A model generated the notes under the pieces. It was not told the DNA's origin. It worked only from the letters and a program-made list of their open reading frames with translations, and did not search any database. 64,000 nucleotides of DNA, taken from NCBI GenBank assembly GCA_963995505.1, contig OZ023189.1, positions 1,625,155 to 1,689,154 of the forward strand, written 5' to 3'. Positions 10,088 to 21,224 of the stretch are shown here, piece by piece (positions within the stretch are counted from its first letter, which is position 1; each line of letters begins with the position of its first letter). Source of the DNA: Hypericum androsaemum (lineage: Eukaryota > Streptophyta > Magnoliopsida > Malpighiales > Hypericaceae). The position numbers and the translations under genes are program-made.

Positions 10088-11904
10088 GTCTGCAAAAAAG
10101 GCATATAATCTGAATCGACTTGCAACGTGTACTTGGCTTGTCTACTCTTACAGGCCTGGCAAACTTTGCATCCTTGTTCGCCTCGGCTCGTTTTCATCGT
10201 CGGAGGTTTGAGTTGTCTTCGGGTGTTATCATCTGTGCAGCATTTGATGGTTCTCCTTTTTCTTCATTCACCTGCACATCTCGGCTTTTGTCTTCTTGTC
10301 ATACCTGATGAACACGTGCTTCTTGCTCTTATCGTCTCGTTTCGTTTCGTTCTTCTTTGATCTGGGTGGCATTGGTCTCGCTGGTTGTGTGCATGAGGGT
10401 GAGTAGGAAAATCGAATCTCCAAATAAGCAAAATTAGTTAATTTTGAGAATGGTGAATTTTTTTTCTTTATTTTGGTGATAATTTCTTCTTCCGGTTGAG
10501 GAGAATCAGGAGATCTTAGTATTCTTATTTGGATTTCTTTTTTTGACTATTCACCTGTGAAATCAGCTTAAGAATTTTTTGTTTTTTGTGCTCATATACT
10601 CTTTTTAATTTTTTGTATATTTCTCTATTCGTTAAAAAAATGTGTTTTTTAAACGGGCGTCATTTTTCCATAACTAGGCCCAGTCTTATCACAAAAACAA
10701 AATGGGCCCAGTCCACATCTTGGACTTCTGTGATCAATTTAATGGTATAGCGAATAGCAATTTAATAAGTCGCAATTATTGAAGAAATTAGATCCGAGAA
10801 GATATGCGAGGATTAGGACGACATCGACAATGACTGGAAAAAATCTCATTTTGGTATCATATGCTATATGATTTGGCAGTGTGAAATTATAGACTTGTAA
10901 TTTAAAATTCAATCAAAAATGTATATGTGATTTTCTCGGACACAACATTTAACAACTCGGATAACTGCCCATGATAAGTTAGTTTTGCGTACATGTGGCA
11001 CAACCACATAGACAAATTAATTACGTGTAGAATGCATAGTTATCTTGAAGATAAAATTCAAAAGTTCCAAATTTATTTATATATATTTTTAAAAAACGCA
11101 CTTCTCCTCCATCTCCCCTTTCCATCCTCAGCCTCTCCTCTCCTCTCCTCTATCCTCCATCACCACCGGAGAGAAAACAATGAACCCGGAAGCCCACATT
11201 TTTAACACCGTACAAGAACATCACAAAACATACAGCTTCAAAATATAAGACCAAAAAAACCCAGCAACCAATAACGGTCTTCTCATTGGCCACCAATAAA
11301 AAATCTGGAAAGCATCAAACTTTAGCCACCACATTCACATGAACAAGAGCAAAGAAAAAGCTCCAGTTTATGCTCCTCCACTTCATTCTTTAACCAAATT
11401 TATAGGTCGTTCTTCCCCCACCCGGCCCTTTTTTAATGAGAAACAGAAATATTTTATCTTGCTGCGGTTCGGGTAACACTTGATAAACACTAACGTTCGA
11501 GTTACCACAACACCCTCCCCGCCTTTGGTATTTTTTAAAAATTTATTAAGAACATTGGGATTATTTGACATTTTACCACGAAAGTTGGGATTGTTTTAAA
11601 AAAATTTACCAAGACAAGTCGGTAATAACGGTTTGTTCAAGTGGTATGCCACCTAGGCTAAAAAATAACGTCGTTTCGATGACTCAACACGGTGTGTTCG
11701 TCAAGTGACCTACCCAAAAAACTAACTTTTTTGATATACTAAAGTGCACGTTCTCCACAATTATTTGATCAAATCTGATCGTCGTCGTCGATGTCCTCAT
11801 GGATCGGACTTTAGAATGATGCCATTATACTCGAGTCACTAAAAGACAACAAGAAACTGCCATTTCACATAAACATGAGAAAATGCCAAATAAAGTACGT
11901 ACCA
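10088..11904. other. Intergenic, no supported gene
   Basis: Mixed AT-rich spacer. A 34-codon minus frame (10372-10268) is rich in Lys and Asp and ends at a possible splice donor, but nothing downstream supports a gene. Between 11100 and 11170 there is a CT-rich run. No transposon termini were found with confidence. Confidence 0.35.
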
Positions 11905-12091
11905 ACGGGGTTGGATTGAGTGGGGACAAACCTTGTCCCCACTGAAATGGATCAAAGTTTTTGAGTTATAGACACGGTTTTTGATGACTGTCAAATCTGT
12001 AGACGCGATCTTTAATGAAATCTGATGGTCCAAACGAAATCCCCTCCGTATGGACAACTTTTATGTTGTCCCCACTCAATCCAAAACCCGT
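11905..12091. mobile_element. Candidate MITE with about 27-bp terminal inverted repeats
   Basis: The left end, ACGGGGTTGGATTGAGTGGG followed by GACAA, is repeated in inverse at the right end as TTGTCCCCACTCAATCC followed by AAAACCCGT. Total length is 187 bp with no coding capacity. Target duplication is unclear; GTA occurs on both sides. The superfamily cannot be assigned. Confidence 0.5.
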
Positions 12092-12428
12092 ACTAACTAT
12101 CTATGAAGTACCGGATTAAATGAATGTCGGAACTTGATATAAAAAAAAGCTACCGGTCTACCCCTAGAAACACTTGACATTCCACCGGACTCAACAGGTA
12201 GGGACTTTTTCTGCCAAAGTGTTCATTTAGAAAAGAATTACAAGTTTGGGGTCATTTCCCAAAAAATTACATGTTTTGTGAACACATCCAAGTTCGGGAA
12301 AAAAAATTGGACCATGCCACTGTAACGATTGGTGTTAGAAAGAGTTTGGAGAGGTCAGAATTGGAGGGGAAGAAGAGAACAGAGAAAAGAGAGAGAAGAT
12401 AGTTGGAGGAAGGAAATATTTGATATTA

Positions 12429-12640
12429 GGGTAAATTACTCTCAAGTCCCTGGCCTTTGGTCACCCTCCCTTTAGGGTCCTTGACTTTTGGAAAAAGATT
12501 ATCCCGTCCCTAAGTTTTGATGATAATAGACTATCGGGTCTCTAGAGCCAGAATATTCTGTTTTCTCCGGTGAATCCTACTTGAAATGACAAAAATAATT
12601 CTCTAACTTAAAAAAATAAAAAATCTTTTTTTCCTTCTCT
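12429..12640. repeat. Left terminal inverted repeat of MULE no. 1
   Basis: Pairs in inverse with 21010-21215. Shared blocks include GGCCTTTGGTCACCCTCC, the TTTTGATGATAATAGACT region and the TCTCCGG region. It is followed by a CT-rich stretch that also has an inverted partner. Confidence 0.8.
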
Positions 12641-12924
12641 CTCCATCTTCTTCCTATCCATCTTCTACCTCCATCACCAAGAACAAAATTCCATCATCTA
12701 AAAACTTAATTTTCAACACCGATTATCTCCAGATCTAAACAAACCCAAATCACCTTTCAATCGCCTGCCAACCCCAAACACATGAATAGAACTAGAAGCT
12801 TTTCAACCAGAAGCCAAAGACAGAGACACGAACCCAGGAAATCAACTACCAAACAATAAATAAAAGTTCTCGAATTCCTCCCCAATTCCTGATCCTCAAT
12901 TCCTCCGAGAACTAAACCCTAACC

Positions 12925-13105
12925 ACCATACCAAAGTTCTCGAATTCTGACGTCCAGGGAGAAGCTGCTATTAGAGAGGAAGCCGGTGAGAAATCGGCCG
13001 GCGAAGGGGTTGAAGAGATGGAGGCCGGGGTACGTGGGTTACCCGTACGTGGGTTACTCCGCCGTCGCCAAGATGATTCTTGCAGCGATTTATTACGGCG
13101 AGATC
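12925..13105 (+). pseudogene. GC-rich open frame inside MULE no. 1, left part (possible captured gene fragment)
   Basis: GC-rich sequence unlike the AT-rich ends of the element. One plus frame begins at about 12930 (PKFSNSDVQGEAAIREEAG) and runs to the retrotransposon junction without a stop. It continues in frame beyond the retrotransposon at 20446-20613. A second plus frame here reads GYVGYPYVGYSAVAKMILAA and stops just past the junction. Neither was recognised. Gene capture by a MULE (Pack-MULE) would explain the composition. This is an inference, not shown by homology. Confidence 0.35.
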
Positions 13106-14670
13106 TGATATACGCAAAATTGTGAACAATTAAACGCACAAGCAAATAGTATAGTGGTAAGTAAGGTTCTTAGAACTGAGGATTGAACACAAAATCAATG
13201 CAAATAATTATGTGAAGCAGAAAAATTAAAAGATTGTAAAGATTGTAAAGTAAATAAAACTAGATCGGAAACGCAAATAAAAGACGAGTTGTAAGTCAAT
13301 GGAGATAAACGAGCACGATACCCTTATGGACTACCCATCTATGTCGAGACTATAGTTTTTATGAAGTTCTAACTAGTACCCGGAGTGTTCTAGTGCATCT
13401 CCCTAACGCTTCCGCTCATTAGGATGACAAAACTAAGCTAGAGTAGATCATGATTACTAACCAACGCTTCCGCTCATTAATTAGATCAAGAACTAAACTA
13501 AACTCAATTATGAAGTTAACTCCTATCGGGTTATCCCTTAGTATCAAGATTCCTCATTAATACCTTAAGACATGTAAATTGACTCTTCCGTTGATTTTAA
13601 TGCCTTCCGGTCCATTATTATCAACTAACATCATAATCTAAGTGATCAAATTAGATTAAGCATTAAGATCATCAATTAACAACTACTACGAAAGATAATC
13701 AAATCATAGCTAACATAGACGAGTAATCACATAATTAGGGCATCGCACTCACGAGAGAACTACTCGCTAAGCATGTTGACAAAGCACAAAAGATTAACGA
13801 AGAACATGATAGTAATTAACATAAAGATAGAGATAGAGAAAGCTTAGTCGTGATGATCAAGCTTTGCCAATCCTTTCCCCGTGCTAACTGAAACCGTCCC
13901 TTTATTAAGCTCTAAAGGCTGTTCTCAATTCTGCAAGTAGTAACGTCCCCCGTGAATTGTCTCCTAAGGCTTATATATAGCCACGAATCTAATACAAAAT
14001 TAGGAAAACTTAGAGGAGGTTAATCTAAATTGGAGGTTTAACTAGCCAAATAATAATATATTTATGTTATTTGGCCTGTAACAGAGTCGAATAAATAGGA
14101 AACGAATCAAATTCCTAGCAAATTAGGAAGTCTGGATAGTCTCGGTTTCGCACAACTGGCGGCCGCTAATGAACTTGCGGCCACTAGTTGGGTCTTCAAT
14201 AAATATTCTGGGTCCCCTTACTAGCGGTCGCTAGTTCATTAGCGATGGGGAGGCCTTCCACGTTCACTGGCGGCCGCTAGTTAACTCCCCGTCGCTAGTT
14301 GGGCTGCACAGCTTCATCGAATCTTCGTATTTTCCATTTTTGTTCCTCTTCTGCTCCGAATTTGGCTTCGGCTATAAAAGACGAAATGTAGATATTTCTT
14401 CAAGCTTTCCAACGGTATCTTATTTGATATAATCGGACACTCGAACACAAAATTATGACTCTTGCAATATGATATCTCGAAATCACCCCTCCAACAACCT
14501 TTATTGAGCTCCAATTTCTTACAAAATATGACAATGGGTAGAAATCTATTCCCGAACATAAATATACTAAATCGATCATAAGGCTTAACATGACATGATG
14601 AATATAACTCAAAATATGACTAAACACGTGCGAAATATATGACAAAACATGAGCGTTTACACACTCATCA
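13106..14670 (-). repeat. Athila-like 3' LTR
   Basis: 1,565 bp, the same length as its partner at 18876-20440. Near 14155-14305 it carries four or more short GC-rich repeats built on TGGCGGCCGCTAGT, an odd island in an AT-rich LTR. The element's polypurine tract (GTGTGGGGGTG on the minus strand) is next to its inner edge at 14671-14681. Confidence 0.92.
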
Positions 14671-16491
14671 CACCCCCACACCTATTTCCTTGCTTGTCCT
14701 CAAGTAAGGCGCATCAGACACACACCCAAACTTTCAAACTCTTATTAAAACACAACCCCATAACCAAGTAGTTCACTTACCTGAGCACAAGGAGTAAGAA
14801 CGTGTAGACACCGCATCCTTGATGGTTTAACCCAGTTTTTGTACTTAGTAGATTACACTAGAAGGTTGACCACTCAGAGGTTCAGAAATTTAAGCTCACA
14901 TATATGAGTAGTCAACTACCTATCACTCGCGTACACGTCCGGGATCTCAAAGTTTCATACGTCTCACTTAGTGGTGCCTCGATAAATGTGGGGCTCATGA
15001 TCAATGGGACTTTTCATTGGGTTGTAATGGGGTTAAGGTCAGGTGAGGATAATATATGTGGGAGATAGCTAAACCACCCGGCCGAGGAGCTCACAAAAAT
15101 GTTCTAGCTCTCGTCTACTCTAAATACCTCACACTTTATCTAATACGCACTCATCCCAAGATTACACCCAAATCCTATTGACCACTTAGCTCGAGCCGTG
15201 CCATTTATTCACTTTCCAACCTCTTTCCAAACTTTCCACTTTCCATCATTAAACATTTTTTCCATTTCCAACTTTCACATTCCCTTTTCATCACTTTTTC
15301 ACTTTTTTCTTCTTCTTTTCTTTTCACTTTTTTTTTCTTTCTTTTTTTCCTTTTTTCTTCTTTTCACTTTTCACAACCTTCCTCAATCACATGAAATTCA
15401 TCACATTGCACATTAAAGGCAACTGGTCTCGGCTTCTTTGTTGGCCTCATTTCTACCCATTACCCCATTGTTTATTCCCGAGCTATTCTATCAAATAAAC
15501 CCTTACAATTATACCCCAAAGATTAAGACCTAATGCATCCTCGGACCAAAGTGATCAAAGGTGGGTAAAATTGTGGATATAGGGCTTACATATTGGCTTA
15601 CATATAATATTTCAAGGAAAAAGGCTTAAGCTCAACGTGTGTAAACAAGGGATATACAGGGTTCAGCTCTAAGGCTCTAGGCTCAAAATCAAAGATGGCC
15701 CCCGTCCTCTCACTTACACCCACACCACCAAAACGATACCAAGTAATGGCATGAAACCCGATGACCGGAGCAATGTAGGCACCTCATGCTATACGAAGAC
15801 GGTTGTCTCCTCCTTCGGCTCTAAAATCTCACAAGGTCACTTATCAATGCTGCTAGTATAATCTACCAAGTGCAACCACTAACCTAAATAACCAAGGGTG
15901 TTGTTCCTACACGTCTCTACTCATAGTACTCAAACTTGATTCCTAACAAGGTATGAGGTTTAACTTCTAACAAAAGTTCAAAAGTTCAAGGGGAAGATTC
16001 ATCATTTGCTTTAAATACACCACTCCAATCACAAAACACAATCCTAAATTCAAATCTAGACCCCATCACATATGCCAAACCAAAATGAAACCGCAAGTTG
16101 ACCCTCCCACACTTATTGAATACATTGTTCTCAATGTAGGGCCAAGACACCAACAACATCACACACACGAACATGAACATCACGAGGCACAAAACAGACA
16201 CATAACATAAAGGAACAGAGGAAAGGACTGGTACTGCCCTGTCAATTGATAGGAGGCGGTGGGGAAGGTTGGTGGTGTTTCGCTCTAATTGTCTTTTTGC
16301 GCAACAAAGTTTGTGTATGGACTGGCGAGCTCCGTTAAAATCTATTTTGCTCTTATCTAAACCTCCTGCTGGGACCATTAAAATACTAAATCAAAATAAC
16401 GTTACTGAAGCAAATACAAAAATAAAGAAAACTTAAATACTAAACGTGCTAATTTAGAGTCGTTAGCTTGACTTTGTTACTCCCTGTGGCA
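14671..16491 (-). other. Athila-like internal region without recognisable coding
   Basis: Lies between the protease stop and the polypurine tract, where an autonomous element would have reverse transcriptase and integrase. It holds a long pyrimidine-rich run (about 15195-15380) and a 130-codon minus frame at 15986-16378 that I do not recognise. This supports a non-autonomous element. Confidence 0.6.
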
Positions 16492-17622
16492 CTATGGTGG
16501 ATGGAGGCGTTTATCGGTTACTTGGAACTCTATTTCATCTGGGCCTATGCGGAGAAGTAGCTTGCCCTTGTGAACATCTACCATTGCATGACAAGTGTTG
16601 AGGAATAGACGTCCTAGAATTAATGGATAACTTGCATCTACAACGCAGTCCAGCACTATAAAGTCTACGGGTATAAGAGACTTGTCGACTTTGATATGCA
16701 CATCTTCCACAATTCCATGTGGTTTCTTTTTAGTGTGATCTGCAAGCTCTATCATCATAGATGTAGGTTTGATATCTCCTAAATTGAGTTTCCTGAAAGT
16801 AGCCAAAGGCATAAGATTAATATTGGCACCCAAATCACATAAACAATGTGGAAACTGAACACCGTCAATAGTACAAGGAATAGTAAAACTCCCTGGGTCT
16901 TTTAGTTTTGGCGGTATGTCATTTTCTACCAAAGGGGTCGTCTTGCCATCATGCCGCCTCTTCTTTCTTGTGATGATTTTCTTCAGAAACTCTGCATATT
17001 GTGGCCTTTTATCTAACATCTCCAGGAAAGAGACATGGCGTTGAATTTCTTCCATTGTCTCTATGAATTCAAGGGCCTTCTCATCGATCACTGCTGCTTT
17101 CTTGACTTGTTGAGGTAATGGTGGAGGAAAATAAGAATCCTTTTTTGCACTGATATAGGCTGATTGCTCCTTCTTCTCAGTAACTACGTCATCCTCTATG
17201 GCTGGCTTGATCAGTTTGGCACATTCTTTTGAAGTGGGTTTGTTCTCAAGTGGTGGCTTTCTCCGGAGTCTTTGCGGGAATGGAGGTGGAGGGACATAAG
17301 GTGGTGGAGGAATATATGGTTCATCATCCTCGTCCATACTCTTCGATGTGATGGCCATCACCTGTCCTCGCGGGTTTGACTCGGTGTTACTGGGTAGAGC
17401 ACCTATTTCCCTTTGAGTGTTTGCTGCAGCCAAATTTCCAAGTTCGATCTCCATCTTCTTGAGTTGCGTGGCTTGCCCCTTTAGGTATGTCACAAACTCT
17501 TGCTGACGTGCTTCACAACGATCCAGCCGCTGCACAGTTATACTTTGTTGTTGGATGGACTGCTGGACTACCCCCACTAACTTATCGATCTTGTCACCCA
17601 TTTCTTTGACTTGCTCGCCCAA
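16492..17622 (-). pseudogene. Athila-type gag tail and aspartic protease
   Basis: A 376-codon minus frame. The first part is a coiled, Gln-rich gag segment (RLDRCEARQQEFVTYLKGQ), followed by a proline-rich linker with repeated YVPPPP. The retropepsin-like domain follows: IPCTIDGVQFPHCLCDLGAN with active site DLGA, then LADHTKKKPHGIVEDV and ASYPLILGRLFL. It is in the same frame as 17692-18240 but separated by a TAG at 17692-17694. No polymerase domain follows. Confidence 0.85.
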
Positions 17623-17691
17623 ATATGGTTTCCTGGAGTCTTGCTGGGCACTAGTGTTGTGTGCTTGCTGACCAAATCGAGAAAAATTTGG

Positions 17692-18240
17692 CTAAACATT
17701 ATCTTGTTGTGAGTAGCCCATTCCTGGTGGTGTTCTATCAGCAATGGCCTGGATCTCTTCCAACATTGGACAGTCAGTTGTGGGATGTGCCCCTTTGCAA
17801 AGCTGATAAGTATCTTGCACCACAGCTGCATGTTCCTTGTCCTTGGTCAACTTGTCAAGTCTTTTGGTAAGTGCCTCTATTTGAGCTTCGAGCTTCATGT
17901 TGGCATTTACTTCAAGTACTCCTCGGGCTGCTTCCTTACGTGGTTGCCTAGCACATTCTTTTGGCCACATACCATTGACTTCAGCCATTTCCTCCATTAA
18001 GCTAGCAGCTTCATCAGCAGTCTTCCTCAAGAACACACCTTGAGAGGAGGCATCAACATGGTCACGGGATGGGCCATCTAACCCGTTGTAGAAGATTTTC
18101 ATGAGGTTGTCTTGAGTTATACCATGTTGAGGGAAGGCACTTTGGAGATCCGTGAACCGTTCCCAGGCTTCATAGATGCTCACCCCATCTCCTTGGATGA
18201 ACGTGTTGATTTCTTGCAAGAGTTTGGCTGACTTGGCCAT
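17692..18240 (-). pseudogene. Athila-type gag, middle part
   Basis: Minus-strand frame with gag text: AWERFTDLQSAFPQHGITQD, LMKIFYNGLDGPSRDHVDAS, AASLMEEMAEVNGMW. It continues the N-terminal gag frame after a frameshift near 18240 and ends at a TAG that is probably a point mutation, because the same frame is open on the other side. Confidence 0.85.
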
Positions 18241-18761
18241 AAAAAGAACTTCCGGAGGAAAGCATGGGCCAGATCATTCCAACTCTGAATCATCTCTCCT
18301 TTCAACTTGTTGTACCAAACACGAGCTCGATCTTTCAAAGAAAAGTGAAAGAGGCGCAGCTTCAAGACATCATCATCAGCATTTTGGAATTTCATGATGT
18401 TGCAGATATCTTCAAATCGAGATAGTTGGTCTTCAGGATCTTCGCTTGGCAAGACGCCAAATTGGACCGAGTTTTGCAGTAGTCCGATAATTGCTGCTAG
18501 AATCTGGAAAGAGTGGGGACCTACAGGTGGTTGTTGTAAACCATTAGGATTCCCATTCCAAGTGGGAACAGATGATTCCAGTAGCGTCCTTCTACGTGGC
18601 GCGTCTCCTACAGCTTGGAGCGCTCCATCTTCCTGATTTTGTGCCATTGATCTCGCTTGGTCCCTCTTTTCACGCCTAATTACCCTTTCAAGTACTCCGA
18701 TGTCAACCTCAAGTACAGTGTCTGTGTCAAGGTCTAGTCCTTCACTCCGGGTTCTTGGCAT
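18180..18761 (-). pseudogene. Athila-type gag, N-terminal part (Retrotrans_gag)
   Basis: Starts MPRTRSEGLD about 115 bp inside the 5' LTR. The Retrotrans_gag core follows: SEDPEDQLSRFEDICNIMKF, LKLRLFHFSLKDRARVWYN, SWNDLAHAFLRKFF. The element-specific frame is lost after FLRKFF, so the last 20 or so codons are out of frame. Confidence 0.88.
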
Positions 18762-18850
18762 GCACTAGAGAATCCTGAAAAAGAAATCACATGAAATCAG
18801 CAAGTTTGCCACACAATACCAATTGCTATTGAGTTGATGTCCTAAAATCT

Positions 18851-18873
18851 CAGTTCCGTGTCGACGGTGCCAA
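18851..18873 (-). other. Primer binding site of the Athila-like element
   Basis: Next to the 5' LTR the minus strand reads AATTGGCACCGTCGACACGG. TGGCACCGT resembles the tRNA-Asp-type primer site TGGCGCCGTT used by many gypsy elements, with mismatches. Position and orientation are right. The tRNA assignment is an inference. Confidence 0.5.
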
Positions 18874-18875
18874 TT

Positions 18876-20440
18876 TGATATACGCAAAATTGCGAACAAT
18901 TAAACGCACAAGCAAATAGTATAGTGGTAAGTAAGGTTCTTAGAACTGAGGGTTGAACACAAAATCAATGCAAATAATTATGTGAAGCAGAAAAATTAAA
19001 AGATTGTAAAGATTGTAAAGTAAATAAAACTAGATTGAAAATGCAAATAAAAGATGAGTTGTAAATCAATGGAGATAAACGAGCACGATACCCTTATGGA
19101 CTACCCATCTATGTCGAGACTATAGTTTTTATGAAGTTCTAACTAGTACCCGGAGTGTTCTAGTGCATCTCCCTAACGCTTCCGCTCATTAGGATGACAA
19201 AACTAAGCTATAGTAGATCATGATTACTAACCAACGCTTCCGCTCATTAATTAGACCAAGAACTAAACTAAACTCAATTATGAAGTTAACTCCTATCGGG
19301 TTATCCCTTAGTATCAAGATTCCTCATTAATACCTTAAGACATGTAAATTGACTCTTCCGTTGATTCTAATGCCTTCCGGTCCATTATTATCAACTAACA
19401 TCATAATCTAAGTGATCAAGTTAGATTAAGCATTAAGATCATCAATTAACAACTACTACGAAAGATAATCAAACCATAGCTAACATAGACGAGTAATCAC
19501 ATAATTAGGGCATCGCACTCACGAGAGAACTACTCGCTAAGCATGTTGACAAAGTACAAAAGATTAACGAAGAACATGATAGCAATTAACATAAAGATAG
19601 AGATAGAGAAAGCTTAGTCGTGATGATCAAGCTTTGCCAATCCTTTCCCCGTGCTAACTGAAACCGTCCCTTTATTAAGCTCTAAAGGCTGTTCTCAATT
19701 CAGCAAGTAGTAACGTCCCCCGTGAATTGTCTCTTAAGGCTTATATATAGCCACGAATCTAATACAAAATTAGAAAAACCTAGAGGAGGTTAATCTAAAT
19801 TGGAAGTTTAACTAGCCAAATAATAATATATTTATGTTATTTGGCCTGTAACAGAGTCGAATAAATAGGAAACGGATCAAATTCCTAGCAAATTAGGAAG
19901 TCTGGATAGTCTCGGTTTCGGACAACTGGCGACCGCTAATGAACTTGCGGCCGCTAGTTGGGTCTTCAATAAATATTCTGGGTCCCCTTACTAGCGGTCT
20001 CTAGTTCATTAGCGATGGGGAGGTCTTCCACGTTCACTGGCGGTCGCTAGTTAACTCCCCGTCGCTAGTTGGGCTGCACTGCTTCATCGAATCTTCGTAT
20101 TTTCCATTTTTGTCCCTCTTTTGCTCCGAATTTGGCTTCGGCTATAAAAGACGAAATGTAGATCTTTCTTCAAGCTTTCTAACGGTATCTTATTTGATAT
20201 AATCGGACACTCGAGCACAAAGTTATGACTCTTGTAATATGGTATCTCGAAATTATCCCTCCAACAACCTTTATTGAGCTCCAATTTCTTACAAAATATG
20301 ATAATGGGTAGAAATCTATTCCCGAACATAAATATACTAAATCGATCATAAGGCTTAACATGACATGATGAATATAACTCAAAATATGACTAAACACGCG
20401 CAAAACATATGACAAAACATGAGCGTTTACACACTCATCA
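18876..20440 (-). repeat. Athila-like 5' LTR
   Basis: 1,565 bp, ends TG...CA, and followed by the AGATC target duplication at 20441-20445. A TATA-like TATATATAAG lies on the minus strand at 19741-19750, in position to drive gag. Confidence 0.92.
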
Positions 20441-20445
20441 AGATC

Positions 20446-20613
20446 TTATAGCTCTAAGCGTCCGATGTCGCCAAGCCTACTCGTCCTCATTGCTGCTCTC
20501 TCCCGCCGCCGGGATGGGAACCCTCCCCTCATCTTCTTCTCTGTCGCTATCCTCAATCAACGGCTTCGCTGTCCGCTTCCCTCTCGCCATTGAAGTCATG
20601 TATCTCGGATTCT
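20446..20613 (+). pseudogene. GC-rich open frame inside MULE no. 1, right part
   Basis: The frame that enters from the retrotransposon side reads SVRCRQAYSSSLLLSPAAGM, then a Ser/Leu-rich stretch, and stops at TAA 20611-20613. It is in register with the open frame left of the retrotransposon (12925-13105). Before insertion the two formed one frame of about 115 codons. The opposite strand here also has a short plausible frame (MTSMARGKRTAKPLIEDSD). Identity unknown. Confidence 0.3.
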
Positions 20614-21009
20614 AATTTTCTCGATTCGATGTTGCGAGGAGAAGGTTTTAACTGATTGGATGTTGCTGTATGTTCATTGTGGTGTTGGGTTCGGTTGGTC
20701 GATGGAATTTTTGTGCTATGAAAAGAGAGGAGAAGGTTTGGTCATGGTTGGTCGTAGAGGAGTAGGGAAGGATTTGGGTTTGGTTTCGTTGTTGGGTTTG
20801 ATTGGTCGATGAAATTTTTTTTTGATTAGATTTGGGTTTGGTTTCGTTGTTGGGTTTGATTGTGTCATATTATTTAGTAGTGTGAATTTATTGATTAGGT
20901 TTTGCTGTTGGTTTTGTTTTTGGATTTGGTTTCGTTATTGATTAAGTTTTGATTGAAAGTAGGAGAATGGGAGGTAGAAGATGAAGTGTGAGGGAGAAGG
21001 TAAATGGAT

Positions 21010-21215
21010 GGAAAGAGAAATTTTTTTAGTTTTTAGGTGCAAGGGGCATTTTGGTCATTTCAAATAAGGGTTCGCCGGAGAATATGGAATATTCCAACTC
21101 CAGAGACCCAAGAGTCTATTATCATCAAAACTTAGGGACGGAATAATCATTTTCAAAAGTGAGGAACCCAAGGAGGAGGGTGACCAAAGGCCAGGAACTT
21201 GAAAATAATTTGCCC
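21010..21215. repeat. Right terminal inverted repeat of MULE no. 1
   Basis: Inverse partner of 12429-12620. It contains GGAGGGTGACCAAAGGCCAG and ends AATAATTTGCCC, directly followed by the target duplication TTGATATTA. Confidence 0.8.
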
Positions 21216-21224
21216 TTGATATTA

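Larger units (their letters stand above)
13106..20440 (-). mobile_element. Athila-like gypsy element carrying gag-protease only (non-autonomous)
   Basis: Two 1,565-bp LTRs (13106-14670 and 18876-20440) with perfect 5-bp target duplications AGATC (13101-13105 and 20441-20445). On the minus strand each LTR reads TGATGAGTGTGTAAACGC...ATTTTGCGTATATCA. The internal 4.2 kb holds a gag-like region and an aspartic protease; no reverse transcriptase, RNase H or integrase is visible. By eye the LTRs differ at about 40 sites (about 2.6%), mostly transitions, so insertion is recent, roughly one million years if a plant LTR rate of 1.3e-8 per site per year applies. It inserted into MULE no. 1. Confidence 0.92.
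12429..21215. mobile_element. MULE-type TIR element no. 1, interrupted by a gypsy element
   Basis: Perfect 9-bp target duplications TTGATATTA (12420-12428 and 21216-21224) flank inverted ends. The left end begins GGGTAAATTACTCTCAAGTC. The right end is the inverse, ending AATAATTTGCCC. The inverted similarity runs for about 200 bp (12429-12620 against 21010-21215) and then decays. A 9-bp duplication with long inverted ends fits Mutator-like elements. Without the 7,335-bp retrotransposon at 13106-20440 and its duplicated target, the element is about 1.45 kb. It encodes no transposase, so it is non-autonomous. Confidence 0.85.

Noticed and set aside
10268..10372. 34-codon minus frame starting MPPRSKKNETKRDDK, ending at a possible splice donor
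   Set aside because: It looks a little like a first exon, but no continuing exon or family could be found, so it was not called as a gene.
15198..15416. Phe/Ser-rich frame
   Set aside because: Translation of a poly-pyrimidine tract in the internal region of the Athila-like element.
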